DNA of 64,000 nucleotides, from the NCBI GenBank assembly GCA_045633415.1, contig JAZQYH010000001.1, positions 1 through 64,000 on the forward strand, written 5' to 3'. The notes beneath the pieces are model-generated. The model ran no database searches. It was not told the DNA's origin and was given only the letters and a program-made list of their open reading frames with translations. This stretch comes from RGIG3102 sp045633415. GTDB lineage: Bacteria; Bacillota; Clostridia; Oscillospirales; Ruminococcaceae. Below are positions 43,454 to 52,542 of this stretch, one piece after another (position 1 is the stretch's first letter; the number at the start of each line of letters is the position of its first letter). The position numbers and the translations under genes were made by a program.

Positions 43454-44341
43454 TTATTCTCCTTTGTTGAATACAGGTACGATGTTCATGCCCTGAAGAA
43501 TCAGGTCATCGTCATCGTCAATGTTTTTACCAGATAGATTTTTAAAGCTGAACTCTCGCTGGATATCATCCGGATTTTTATAGCCTTTCTGTGCCCAGGA
43601 TTTCAGTATGCCGTTACAATATCTGATATTGGCATTGGTGCCGGCAGACTCAAATGCGCTTTTTATCATATCGCCAGACATATTAAGTGTTTCATACCAG
43701 CCGTTGATAATTGTTTTTTCGCTGGTTGTCAGTTTATCTTTGTTTAAGCTGAAAATTGTGCAAACTTCGCTGTAGGCTTTTTCTCTTGCTTCCATGGTAA
43801 GAATGTAGCTTTCAGCTTTATCAGCAGATGTAATGCCCTTCTTTTCAAAAAGGTTCAGTATTACTCTGGCTGTATATGCAGGGCCCTTGCTTGCTGGGGC
43901 GAGATACATTGTCAGCACTAAAATAACATCCACAGGCACATTGTTTTCCAGATACAGGTTAATAAATGTGTTTGTACCTTTTTCGTTGATGGCCTGTCCA
44001 TATATTTTCTGAAGCTGATTAACCAAAATTTCAATTTCCGGGTGACTTTCTGAAATTTTCAGAATATCAGTTGCAGACAACAGCTTTTTCTTTTTAGGTT
44101 TTGCATTGTCTTCATCTTCAGCCATTATAATGCCTTTGTCCGCCCAGAACAGTAAGCTGGACTGAACACTGGACATAGAAATATCCAGATTTCTGGCAAT
44201 ATCCATTGGGTCAGCCTGGCCTTTCTGCAGTGCATAAAGGATAACTTTCAAATCATTATCCCTTGTATTATATAAATTTTCAAAAACAGCCATAGGAACT
44301 TCCGGTCCTATGACTGCCTGTTTGAGAAGATGAAACTTCAT
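43454..44341 (-). CDS. DnaD domain replication-initiation protein
   Basis: A 295-residue protein with a DnaD-like N-terminal winged helix (LQKGQADPMDIARNLDISMSS near 38-58) and one or two C-terminal DnaD/DnaB2 domains (about 105-175 and 190-255, with the YxxxI-like NGILKSWAQKGYKNPDD end). DnaD remodels DNA at origins and recruits the helicase loader. It lies directly upstream of the DnaC-like gene and two bases after a small membrane protein. Confidence 0.88.
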   Translation of the reverse strand: MKFHLLKQAVIGPEVPMAVFENLYNTRDNDLKVILYALQKGQADPMDIARNLDISMSSVQSSLLFWADKGIIMAEDEDNAKPKKKKLLSATDILKISESHPEIEILVNQLQKIYGQAINEKGTNTFINLYLENNVPVDVILVLTMYLAPASKGPAYTARVILNLFEKKGITSADKAESYILTMEAREKAYSEVCTIFSLNKDKLTTSEKTIINGWYETLNMSGDMIKSAFESAGTNANIRYCNGILKSWAQKGYKNPDDIQREFSFKNLSGKNIDDDDDLILQGMNIVPVFNKGE

Positions 44342-44343
44342 AA

Positions 44344-44667
44344 TTATTTTTTACCTTTTTTGCCAGCTGCTGCTTTTTCACCGAGTGCGCTTCTTTCAAA
44401 GAAAACGTAAACGAGGATGCATGCACAGATACCGCCTGCACAGTAGAACAGGAAAAGTACCAGGTTGAATACTTCCATGTTAATGTTCAGAAGACCTTCG
44501 CCACCTGCACACATAACAAATGCCAACAGTACATAGATTGCATATGTAATTGCAACTTTTACAATAGACTTTTTAAAGCCCCATTTGTTTACAAGAAATG
44601 CAATAGCAGAACAGCAGAACAGTGCATTCAGCGGTGCTGCAATAGCATACTGAGTAATTGCGTTCAT
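44344..44667 (-). CDS. 107-residue membrane protein leading the dnaD operon
   Basis: A small protein with three membrane helices (about 8-25, 33-55 and 64-90) and a Lys/Gly-rich tail (KAAAGKKGKK). No family is recognised. CGGAGG seven bases before the ATG supports translation, and only two bases separate it from the DnaD gene. The pairing may simply be operon sharing; a membrane link for replication initiation is speculative. Confidence 0.65.
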   Translation of the reverse strand: MNAITQYAIAAPLNALFCCSAIAFLVNKWGFKKSIVKVAITYAIYVLLAFVMCAGGEGLLNINMEVFNLVLFLFYCAGGICACILVYVFFERSALGEKAAAGKKGKK

Positions 44668-44810
44668 AATAACCTCCGAATATATATAATATACTTATTT
44701 ATAAGATAACACCTATAAAATCAATTTTATAATTTTTTTGATAATATGTCAATCAAAACCCGTCAATATTTTGTGAATATTTACTATAGTCAAAAATAGT
44801 ACTAAACTAA

Positions 44811-44861
44811 TTGTGATTAAATCACAAAAAACTTGAAAATTTTTGTAATATTTGCTAATAT
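44811..44861 (+). promoter_or_regulatory. promoter of the TSCPD gene with a perfect Crp/Fnr-like palindrome
   Basis: TTGAAA (44833-44838) and TAATAT (44856-44861) are separated by 17 bp. Just upstream, TTGTGATT-A-AATCACAA (44811-44827) is a perfect 17-bp palindrome containing TGTGA-N5-TCACA, the same form as the sites before the pyruvate formate-lyase operon. Confidence 0.7.
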
Positions 44862-44901
44862 GATATCATAGTTAATATGAATTAATGGAGGATTTAATAT
44901 C

Positions 44902-45180
44902 ATGGAATATACAAGAAGACACAAAGGCGTTTGCTCAAGAGCATCAATGGTTGAAATCAACGAAGATGGTGTTATCACAGCAGCTAAAATTATTGGTGGT
45001 TGCGATGGTAACACAAGAGGTCTGTCACAGATTGTAATTGGTCTGCCAGCAACATTTGTTATCGAAAAATGGAAAGGCACACCATGTATGTTCAAAGCAA
45101 CATCATGCCCAGACCAGTTTGCTATCACAATCGAAGAAGCACTGGCAAAAATGGAAGAAGAAAAAGCAGCTAAAGCTTAA
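44902..45180 (+). CDS. TSCPD domain protein
   Basis: A 92-residue protein of the TIGR03905 type. It carries the TSCPDQFAI motif (residues 73-81) that names the TSCPD domain, GVCSRA (10-15) and GGCDGNTRGLSQI (33-45). Four or five cysteines make metal or iron-sulfur binding plausible; the family has no firm function and the domain also occurs in ribonucleotide reductases. TGGAGG precedes the ATG. Control by a Crp/Fnr-like factor is suggested by the palindrome before its promoter. Confidence 0.85.
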   Translation: MEYTRRHKGVCSRASMVEINEDGVITAAKIIGGCDGNTRGLSQIVIGLPATFVIEKWKGTPCMFKATSCPDQFAITIEEALAKMEEEKAAKA

Positions 45181-45188
45181 TTGATATT

Positions 45189-45217
45189 TAAAGGTGGTCA
45201 CTGACCACCTTTTTTAT
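45189..45217 (+). terminator. intrinsic terminator after the TSCPD gene
   Basis: The stem AAAGGTGGTCA/TGACCACCTTT around a single C is followed by TTTTTTATTT. Confidence 0.85.
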
Positions 45218-45278
45218 TTGTAAAAATTCTGATATTGATGTATTATAAAATAAAAGTATTTTTTTAAAGAGGGTAATT

Positions 45279-45866
45279 ATGGATAATCGTCTTAAACAGC
45301 AGCTGGAATTTTCTCTGGAAATAGATAAAGAAAAAAATATATTCAGACAGACACATTTATCAGGTTATGGCAGACAGGAAAATGATGCAGAACACGCATG
45401 GCATATGGCTATTATGGCTTATTTGTTGCGAGAACATTCAAATGTGCCTGTGGATATAAGCAAGGTAATGCTGATGTGCCTTATTCACGATATAGTTGAA
45501 ATAGATGCAGGTGACACCTATGCCTATGACGAGGTAAGCCTTAAAACTCAGAAAGCAAGGGAAGATGCCGCCAAAGAGCGCATATTCTCTTTATTGCCAC
45601 GGGACCAGAAAGAAGAACTGATAGCACTGTTTGACGAATTTGAAGCGTATGAAACACCAGAATCAAAATTTGCTCATGCTATGGACAACATACAGCCACT
45701 TATACTGAACAATTCCAATGGTGGCGGTGACTGGAAAGAGCATGGTGTGTCAGCGTCACAGGTGTATGGCAGACAAAGTAAAACAAAGCTTGGTTCAGAA
45801 AAGATTTTTCAGGTGGCAGATGCCATTATTCAGGAAAATATCAGAAAAGGTAATATAAAAGAATAA
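45279..45866 (+). CDS. HD domain phosphohydrolase (YfbR/HDDC2-like)
   Basis: A 195-residue HD protein. The metal ligands are visible in NDAEHAWHM (His), LIHDIVEIDAGD (the His-Asp pair and a further Asp) and a distal Asp in AMDNIQP. The order and spacing match the 5'-deoxynucleotidase YfbR / HDDC2 group, which dephosphorylates dNMPs. GAGGG lies before the ATG. Confidence 0.88.
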   Translation: MDNRLKQQLEFSLEIDKEKNIFRQTHLSGYGRQENDAEHAWHMAIMAYLLREHSNVPVDISKVMLMCLIHDIVEIDAGDTYAYDEVSLKTQKAREDAAKERIFSLLPRDQKEELIALFDEFEAYETPESKFAHAMDNIQPLILNNSNGGGDWKEHGVSASQVYGRQSKTKLGSEKIFQVADAIIQENIRKGNIKE

Positions 45867-45869
45867 AAA

Positions 45870-45899
45870 ACAGGGTACTGCATTTGCAGTAACCTGTAG
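45870..45899. terminator. hairpin between convergent genes
   Basis: ACAGGGTACTGC and GCAGTAACCTGT enclose ATTT, with one bulge on each side. Confidence 0.6.
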
Positions 45900-45907
45900 T
45901 ATTTAAA

Positions 45908-46486
45908 TTATTTAGCAATTGTAAGTTTGCCGTCGATGTATGCGCCGTGGTTGATTGTGATGTATTTTGTTGTGATGTTACCTTCAACATAGGACAGTTC
46001 ATCAAAGCTGGAGTCGCCGGAGATAACCATATCACCAGTGATTTTACCAGAGCAAACAATGCTTTCTGCGCTGATGTTACCTCTGATTTCAGAACCAGCA
46101 GCAACAGTGATTTTGCCAGCAACAGTTACATTACCTGTAACAACGTCAGAGATGATTTCCAGATTTTTAGCTTTAATGTTACCTTCTACTTTAGAGTGGA
46201 TGATTACATTGCCGTCAGATACGATGTCACCTTTGAAAATACCGCCGATTTCTACATCGCCTTTGCTGTTAAGTGTGCCTTCAAAGTAAGTGCCTTCGCC
46301 CAGAACAGTTTTCTGGTAAACAACTTTTTCTGGAGCAGCTGCTTTAACTTCAGGTTTTTTTGCTTCAGCTTTAGTTTCTTTCTTTGGTTCTACTTTTGCT
46401 GCAGCTTCTTCCTTTTTTTCGTTAGGGTCTTTGCCGATACCAAACATTTCAAACATTGCCTGGTTAAAGTTTTCTTTAGAGCTCAT
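45908..46486 (-). CDS. bactofilin (polymer-forming cytoskeletal protein)
   Basis: A 192-residue bactofilin. An N-terminal Lys/Glu/Ala-rich linker (about 15-58) leads into the right-handed beta-helix with its repeated short turns: GTLNSKGDVEIGGIFKGDI, then GNIKAKNLEI, GNVTVAGKI and GNISAESIV (about 65-170). Bactofilins polymerise without nucleotides and scaffold wall enzymes or morphology factors. AAGGAG lies before the ATG. The adjacent upstream gene, 20 bp away on the same strand, is an exported polysaccharide deacetylase, so they may act on the wall together. Confidence 0.9.
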   Translation of the reverse strand: MSSKENFNQAMFEMFGIGKDPNEKKEEAAAKVEPKKETKAEAKKPEVKAAAPEKVVYQKTVLGEGTYFEGTLNSKGDVEIGGIFKGDIVSDGNVIIHSKVEGNIKAKNLEIISDVVTGNVTVAGKITVAAGSEIRGNISAESIVCSGKITGDMVISGDSSFDELSYVEGNITTKYITINHGAYIDGKLTIAK

Positions 46487-46506
46487 ATTTTTTCTCCTTA
46501 TTTTGG

Positions 46507-47403
46507 TTAATTATATGCGAACAACACAGGCTTAGTCTGCGGTGTCAATCTATCAAAAGAGTATCCCTGCTCTTTTAATTTCTGAATAATAATTGGTAAT
46601 GCCTGAACAGTTGTTGTTCTGGAGTGGGAGTCGTGCATCAGAACAATAGGTCTGTCTGTTTTTGCAACCCCTGACATTACGTTGTTAACAATATCATTTG
46701 TGGACAACAGCACAGCGCTGGCATCACCTGAAGAAACGTTCCAGTCATATGGAATAAATCCTCTGCGCAGCATTTCGCTGATAATATCCTGATAAACCCG
46801 ATAGTTATAGCTGTTTACACTACCACCGGCAAACCTGAAGTGTGTTGGTGTCACACCGGTGGTTTCTTTTATAAGTGTAAAGATTTTATACATATCGTCC
46901 AGATAGTCGTCTACTGAATTATAAATCTTTCTGTACTGATGGCTGTATGTATGCATTGCCAGTGTATGACCCTGGTCTACAATGTCTCTCATCAGCTGTT
47001 TTGATGTGGCATCTGTAGCACCAACCACAAAGAATGTGGCTTTTACTTCTTCTTCTGCCAGTATTCTCAGAACTTCCGGAGTTCTGGCTGATGGGCCGTC
47101 GTCGAAAGTAAAGTAAACAGTCTGCACTGAAAAATCTGTGGCGTCAAGTTCCTGTGGAGCGTAAAAATCCGGATATTTGTTTTGATATTCTGGAATTTCA
47201 GGTTCAATTTTCACATCGGAATAATCGTTGTAATAGTCATAGGAGTCAAGCAGTATTTTTGACATTGGAATCAGTTCAGTTTCAGCAAGAAGGTTTTCAT
47301 ACTTTTCCTTGTAATGCAATGTGGTATGCACAGGAATCAATATGGATATGATTACTACAAGTAAAATCATATTTTTGAAAAATCTTACACTACCAAAATA
47401 CAT
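46507..47403 (-). CDS. membrane-anchored polysaccharide deacetylase (NodB family)
   Basis: A 298-residue protein with an N-terminal membrane anchor (about 10-28) and an exported NodB domain. The five family motifs are visible: TFDDGPS (metal Asp and base), HTYSHQY (metal His pair), RFAGGSVNS, DWNVSSGDA and VLMHDSHSR. It is expected to remove acetyl groups from peptidoglycan or another surface glycan. The start is set at 47403, with AGGAG ten bases upstream; an open frame from 47451 exists but lacks such a site. Confidence 0.9.
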   Translation of the reverse strand: MYFGSVRFFKNMILLVVIISILIPVHTTLHYKEKYENLLAETELIPMSKILLDSYDYYNDYSDVKIEPEIPEYQNKYPDFYAPQELDATDFSVQTVYFTFDDGPSARTPEVLRILAEEEVKATFFVVGATDATSKQLMRDIVDQGHTLAMHTYSHQYRKIYNSVDDYLDDMYKIFTLIKETTGVTPTHFRFAGGSVNSYNYRVYQDIISEMLRRGFIPYDWNVSSGDASAVLLSTNDIVNNVMSGVAKTDRPIVLMHDSHSRTTTVQALPIIIQKLKEQGYSFDRLTPQTKPVLFAYN

Positions 47404-47675
47404 TAAAACTGAACTCCTGCTATTGACTGGATCTATTTGCGATGGGGGCAAAAATAGTTACCTGTCGCAAACACATATAGAATTATTCTATAATAAAAGC
47501 CTTATTTTGTCAAATATTAGCTATCATATTTAATAAATATGCAAATAAATGGATTATATGCATATATCAAATGCATAAAATTAAATGTGACTGAATTGTA
47601 ATATTCGCAAAATATGTAGAATATTGATATTGAAACATATAAATTGTATAATGGTATATATAGATTGGAGAAGGA
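47404..47675. other. divergent AT-rich intergenic region
   Basis: It separates the deacetylase from the DUF975 gene. No gene is seen; several ATGCATAT and TATATA stretches could hold the two divergent promoters, but none has convincing -35 and -10 spacing. Confidence 0.35.
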
Positions 47676-48506
47676 TTGATTATGAAATATGCGCAGGATT
47701 TCAGAGGAATAGCAAGAAACGCATTAAAGGGCAAATGGCGTCTGGCGGCATTTGTAGGTTTTCTGGCAACACTTATGGGCGGAGGCATTGGAGTAAGATC
47801 TGTTTCATCAAACTGGAGCTCAAGCAGTGAATCATCCAGCAGTATTTTTGAACAACTGCCATCAATAGACATCAGCCCACGGGCTATGAAAATCATACTG
47901 ATTGCACTGCTTCTTTTACTGGTTTGGATGATAGTGCTTATCGTTATCAGCGGCGCCGCCACATTGGGCTATGCAGTTTTCAACCTTAAGATTATAGATG
48001 GCGAAGACGTTTCCACACACGACCTTTTCTCACGGTTCAATCGCTTAGGCGACGGCTTCTGGATGAACTTTGGGGTAGGATTGTACATTACTTTGTGGTC
48101 GCTTCTGTTTGTAATCCCTGGTATAATCAAAAGCTACAGCTATTCTATGACACCGTTTATTATGGCTGAAAATCCTGATATGAAAGTGGATGCCGCCATT
48201 ACAGAATCCCGCCGTATAATGGATGGCAATAAATGGCGTCTGTTCTGCCTTAACTTCAGTTTTATCGGCTGGCAGTTTTTATGTCTGATACCTGATATAA
48301 TAGGTCTTTTAATATCGCTTTATTTAGTGATGACTACTGGCAACTATGTATTTTTGCTCCTGCTTATTCCTTGCGGTATCCCATCATTTATAGGTGGTCT
48401 GTTCCTGCGTCCGTATATGTCGGCGTCTATGACTGCTTTTTACAGAGAAATTTGCTTTGCAAAAGCTGCACCTGAATTTATCCCAACACTGGACAATATA
48501 GATTAA
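47676..48506 (+). CDS. DUF975 family membrane protein
   Basis: A 276-residue integral membrane protein of the DUF975 family. It begins with the family pattern DFRGIARNALKGKWRLA (5-21), has about five to six membrane helices, and contains the duplicated ESRRIMDGNKWRLFCL block (about 178-193). Function is unknown. GGAGAAGG precedes the ATG. The phosphatase gene follows 13 bp later, so the two are probably co-transcribed. Confidence 0.88.
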   Translation: MIMKYAQDFRGIARNALKGKWRLAAFVGFLATLMGGGIGVRSVSSNWSSSSESSSSIFEQLPSIDISPRAMKIILIALLLLLVWMIVLIVISGAATLGYAVFNLKIIDGEDVSTHDLFSRFNRLGDGFWMNFGVGLYITLWSLLFVIPGIIKSYSYSMTPFIMAENPDMKVDAAITESRRIMDGNKWRLFCLNFSFIGWQFLCLIPDIIGLLISLYLVMTTGNYVFLLLLIPCGIPSFIGGLFLRPYMSASMTAFYREICFAKAAPEFIPTLDNID

Positions 48507-48519
48507 AAGGAATGAATAT

Positions 48520-48990
48520 ATGATAAATATAATGTTTGTATGCCATGGTAATATCTGCAGAAGTCCTATGGCAGAGTTTATTATGAAAGATATGGTGGCT
48601 AAGCAGGGACTGGCAGGCAGTTTTTGCATAGCTTCATCTGCTACCAGCACAGAAGAAATCTGGCGTGGTATAGGTAACCCAGTGTACCCACCTGCAAAGG
48701 CAGAGCTGGCAAAACACGGCATTTCCTGTGATGGAAAACGCGCAGTGCAGATAAATGTGGAAGACTATGAAAAATACGACATAATTCTCTGTATGGATAC
48801 AAACAACATGAGAAATATTAAAAGAATTATTCCATCTGACCCACAGAAGAAGATACACAAGCTTATGGATTTCGCCTATGGCGGAGATGTGGCAGACCCA
48901 TGGTATACAGGCGATTTTACCACCACATACAAAGATGTAACTGCTGGTTGCAGCGGTTTGCTGGAATATTTAAAAGAGAATTATTTATAA
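48520..48990 (+). CDS. low-molecular-weight protein-tyrosine phosphatase
   Basis: A 156-residue LMW-PTP. The phosphate-binding loop CHGNICRS (C8, R14) and the general-acid Asp in DVADPWY are present. In bacteria such enzymes oppose tyrosine kinases that regulate exopolysaccharide synthesis, or arsenate reductases in a branch with more cysteines; this one has the phosphatase pattern. AAAGGA lies before the ATG. Confidence 0.93.
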   Translation: MINIMFVCHGNICRSPMAEFIMKDMVAKQGLAGSFCIASSATSTEEIWRGIGNPVYPPAKAELAKHGISCDGKRAVQINVEDYEKYDIILCMDTNNMRNIKRIIPSDPQKKIHKLMDFAYGGDVADPWYTGDFTTTYKDVTAGCSGLLEYLKENYL

Positions 48991-48994
48991 TTAC

Positions 48995-49021
48995 AGGCAG
49001 TGCTGTTGCACTGCCTTTTTT
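48995..49021 (+). terminator. intrinsic terminator
   Basis: The stem AGGCAGTGC/GCACTGCCT with a TGTT loop is followed by TTTTTT. Confidence 0.85.
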
Positions 49022-49081
49022 CTGCGGCAATTTAACCAAATTTTGTATATCTTTTTCTATGGTAAATAAATTTAAGCTTAA

Positions 49082-49110
49082 TTGACACCTATAGTTTAAA
49101 ATGTTAACAT
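49082..49110 (+). promoter_or_regulatory. probable promoter of the molybdoenzyme operon
   Basis: TTGACA (49082-49087) and TAACAT (49105-49110) are separated by 17 bp. Confidence 0.5.
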
Positions 49111-49154
49111 TATATATAAATATTTAATTATCGAAAACTTTCGAGGAGGACGGA

Positions 49155-50423
49155 ATGGCTAGATATGGAATAGTCGGTTTTGGCTGTGCAGGATACTTTG
49201 CGGCAAAAACCATACGAGAAAATGATAAAACTGGCGAAATTATAGTTTTTTCTGAACACGACAGTTCGCCATATAATCCTATGCTGACTACATACTATGT
49301 TGCTGGGAAAATTCCTTTTGAAGGACAATTTCCTTTTGGCAGTATGGAAAAAATAAAAGAAGAGTTGTCTTTGTGTGTATACACAGGTGTGGCTGTAAAA
49401 AAAGTTTATGGGGAAGAAAAAGTTATAGAACTTTCAGATGGCAGTCAGCAGAAATTTGACAAAATTCTTATAGCTACAGGTGCACGTGCAGTAATGCCTG
49501 AAATTCCGGGGCTTGCCAAAGAAGAGGCGTTTTATATGCGTACTCTTGATGATGCAATCAGACTTCGCACAGCGCTGGAAACAGAAAGCTATAAATCCGC
49601 CCTTGTGGTAGGTGCTTCAATGGTAGGTATCAAGGTTGTTGAACTACTTAACAAAAGAGGTATCGACACAACACTGGCAGATATGGCAGACAGAATTTTC
49701 CCTCTGGCGGCATATAAAAATGTGTCAGACGAAATCGAAAAACGTGTAACAGAAAAAGGTGTAAAATTAAGTCTTGGCAGTGCATTGAGCTATGTGGAAA
49801 AAACAGACAATGGCTACAGATGTATTATGTCAGACGGAAAAGAAATTCTGGCGGATATGATTGTGCTGTGCATAGGTACAAAAGCTACTGTTGATATTGC
49901 TGACCAGACAATATCTGTAAACCGTGGTATTGTCGTGGATGAAAATATGGAAACTTCTGCAAAGGATATTTATGCCGCAGGTGACTGCAGTGAAGGCAAA
50001 GAACTGCAGAGTAAACAAAATATGATTATCGGTCTGTGGGCAAATGCCGCATATCAGGGTATGACTGCAGGTGCCAATATGGCAGGTGCTTCAGCCTGCT
50101 TTGATGGTAACTTTATGCACAACATCACTCATTTTATGGGTATGGACTTTATAGGCTTTGGCGATAACCGTAAAACAGGGCAGGTTATTACATCTGGCAA
50201 TATCAATGGCGGTCTTTATGTAGAAGCTGTAATTGATGAAACTGGTCTTGCAGGTGTCAATATTCTTGATAATTACCGCATCAGCGGTGCTGTTAAAAAC
50301 TATCTCTACCGCCTTATGACAGAAGGCAAGGCAGATATCTCACCAATACAGCGTGGTGTGTTGATTAAAGAAGGCTTGCGCCCATCATTTATAGAAAAAC
50401 TGGAGGGAAGATACAATGGCTGA
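49155..50423 (+). CDS. FAD/NAD(P)-dependent oxidoreductase of a molybdoenzyme operon
   Basis: A 422-residue pyridine-nucleotide-disulfide-type flavoprotein. An FAD dinucleotide fold starts at GIVGFGCAGYFAA (5-17), a second nucleotide fold at ALVVGASMVGIKVVE (about 155-169), and the FAD C-terminal motif is DIYAAGDCSE. No redox CxxxxC pair is seen at the usual place. It probably feeds electrons from NAD(P)H to, or receives them from, the Fe-S and molybdopterin subunits encoded next. GAGGAGG precedes the ATG, and its end overlaps the molybdoenzyme gene by eight bases. Confidence 0.85.
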   Translation: MARYGIVGFGCAGYFAAKTIRENDKTGEIIVFSEHDSSPYNPMLTTYYVAGKIPFEGQFPFGSMEKIKEELSLCVYTGVAVKKVYGEEKVIELSDGSQQKFDKILIATGARAVMPEIPGLAKEEAFYMRTLDDAIRLRTALETESYKSALVVGASMVGIKVVELLNKRGIDTTLADMADRIFPLAAYKNVSDEIEKRVTEKGVKLSLGSALSYVEKTDNGYRCIMSDGKEILADMIVLCIGTKATVDIADQTISVNRGIVVDENMETSAKDIYAAGDCSEGKELQSKQNMIIGLWANAAYQGMTAGANMAGASACFDGNFMHNITHFMGMDFIGFGDNRKTGQVITSGNINGGLYVEAVIDETGLAGVNILDNYRISGAVKNYLYRLMTEGKADISPIQRGVLIKEGLRPSFIEKLEGRYNG

Positions 50424-52542
50424 ATTTGATGCTCTTAAAGCCAAAATACCGGGTGAAGACACTGGTATACAGGTTAAAAATACAATATGTGCTATCTGTT
50501 CACCAGCACCACACTGTGGTCTTACCTGTTATGTAAAAGATGACAAGGTTATTAAAGTTGAGGGCTGGAAAGGTCACCCAGACTCAAATGGTGGTATATG
50601 CACAAAAGGTTTGTCCAACAAAGAGTTCCTTTACCGTGAAGACAGAATTCTTTACCCAATGCGTCGTATCGGTGAAAGAGGTGAAGGTAAATTTGAACGA
50701 ATCACCTGGGAAGAAGCATATAAAGAAATTGCTGAAAAACTCAATGGTATAAAAGACACATATGGTGCTGACAAGGTGGCGTTCTATTCTGGCTATAACA
50801 AATGGTACCGCAGTATGCTGGCACGTTTTGCTCATTCCTTTGGTACACAGAGTTACGGCACAGAACATTCATCCTGCTTTGCCTCTGGTCTTATGGCATG
50901 GCAGTGTGCTACTGGTATGGAAATGGGTATGAACCTTATGGCAAAGCTGTTTATCGGCTGGGCCGCCAATGGTTACTATTCAATGTACAAACTGCCTATG
51001 GGTATTGAAAAACTGAAAGCCCTGACAGGTATGAAATATATTGTGGTTGACCCACGTATCACACCTGCATCACGGCGCTTTGCTGATTTACATCTGCGCC
51101 CACGCCTTGGCACAGATGGTGCTCTGGCACTTACAATGGCAAATGCGCTTATCCAGAATGGCTGGATTAATAAAGAATACATAGACAAATATGTTCATGG
51201 TTTTGACGCCTACGCTGAAAGTGTAAAGGAATACACTCTGGAAAAAGGTGAAGAGCTGACAGGTGTTCCAAAAGAACAAATCTGGCAGGCTGTTGAGATG
51301 ATTCGTGATGCAGCAACAATGTCTATATCCGAAAGCTCTGCTCCGCTGGCACACCACCATAACGGTATGCAGAATTACCGCTGTATCATGTCACTGCTGG
51401 CTATTACTGGCAACATCGGCACACCTGGCGGCCAGAACCCAAGCGAATCTTCTTTCGCTGAAAGAACCACAGGTTACTATACAGGCGAACACGACTTTAT
51501 GAAGGAAACATACCCACATAATGCTGACAAAGCTGTAGGTGCTGATGTACACCCACTGTGGTATGAACTGCGTAAAGATATGCAGGCAAATGACCTTGCA
51601 CAGAATATCCTCAACAACGATGAAAAATCCATCAAGGCATTGTATGCCCACGGCATGAACTACCGTATGTTCGCAGAAGATGGCAAATTACTGGAAGCCT
51701 TTAAACAGCTGGATTTCTTTGTGGATGTAGACCTGTTTATGACAGACAGCGCAAAATGGGCAGACATAGTACTGCCTTGCTGTACATCACTTGAAAGAAG
51801 CGAGTTCAAAGGCTATCCTAACAACCTTATTGTTTACACACAGCCTGTTGTAAAACCACTTGGCGAAAGCAAACGAGATGTTGATATCATTACAGAACTG
51901 GCAAATGTAATGGGTATTGATGACCCTATACTTTGCTCTGGCTATGAAAATGCAGTTAAATATATCTTCCGTGACCTGCCAGTTGATTTGGACAAGGTAA
52001 TGGAATCAGGTGAATTTGTAAAAATCGAAGGTGTAAGCACAAATTCAGGTGCTTATTATCTGGAAAACGGCTGGCGTACACCAACTGGTAAAATCGAACT
52101 TTACAGCGAAGTTATCGGTGCACATCCAGAATGGGGGCTGAATCCACTGCCAAGCTATACACCACCAATTAACCCAGACCCAGAAAAATATCCGTTTATG
52201 CTGTGTTCTGGTGCAAGACTGCCAAATGTACTGCACTCCCGTCTCCATGGTTCACCATGGCAGAGAAGTCTTCTGCCAGACCCATTGGTTGAAATAAACC
52301 CAGTAGACTGTGAAAAAATGGGTATTGAAACAGGTGATGAAATTGAAATCATCACTTCCATCGGAAGTCTTACATTCAATGCAAACCCTACACACACAGT
52401 AAATCCTGGTCAGCTGTTTGTTTACCATGGCTACCCAGAAAAAGACATAAACAGCATTATCCCATACAGAGAACTCTGCGACCCATATTCAGGTTATCCG
52501 GCATATCGCAGTGTTTATTGCGCAGTAAGGAGGGTTGACTGA
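50416..52542 (+). CDS. molybdopterin-dependent oxidoreductase, catalytic subunit
   Basis: A 708-residue member of the DMSO reductase superfamily. An N-terminal 4Fe-4S motif uses cysteines among C25, C28, C34, C38 and C62. The molybdopterin domains follow, with TEHSSCFASG where C154 is a candidate molybdenum ligand, and a C-terminal MGD-binding domain near GARLPNVLHSRLHGSPWQ. No Tat signal is visible, so the enzyme is cytoplasmic. Substrate is not predictable: polysulfide/thiosulfate reductases, hydratases and catechol dehydroxylases share this architecture. Its stop overlaps the Fe-S subunit start (TGATG). Confidence 0.88.
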   Translation: MAEFDALKAKIPGEDTGIQVKNTICAICSPAPHCGLTCYVKDDKVIKVEGWKGHPDSNGGICTKGLSNKEFLYREDRILYPMRRIGERGEGKFERITWEEAYKEIAEKLNGIKDTYGADKVAFYSGYNKWYRSMLARFAHSFGTQSYGTEHSSCFASGLMAWQCATGMEMGMNLMAKLFIGWAANGYYSMYKLPMGIEKLKALTGMKYIVVDPRITPASRRFADLHLRPRLGTDGALALTMANALIQNGWINKEYIDKYVHGFDAYAESVKEYTLEKGEELTGVPKEQIWQAVEMIRDAATMSISESSAPLAHHHNGMQNYRCIMSLLAITGNIGTPGGQNPSESSFAERTTGYYTGEHDFMKETYPHNADKAVGADVHPLWYELRKDMQANDLAQNILNNDEKSIKALYAHGMNYRMFAEDGKLLEAFKQLDFFVDVDLFMTDSAKWADIVLPCCTSLERSEFKGYPNNLIVYTQPVVKPLGESKRDVDIITELANVMGIDDPILCSGYENAVKYIFRDLPVDLDKVMESGEFVKIEGVSTNSGAYYLENGWRTPTGKIELYSEVIGAHPEWGLNPLPSYTPPINPDPEKYPFMLCSGARLPNVLHSRLHGSPWQRSLLPDPLVEINPVDCEKMGIETGDEIEIITSIGSLTFNANPTHTVNPGQLFVYHGYPEKDINSIIPYRELCDPYSGYPAYRSVYCAVRRVD

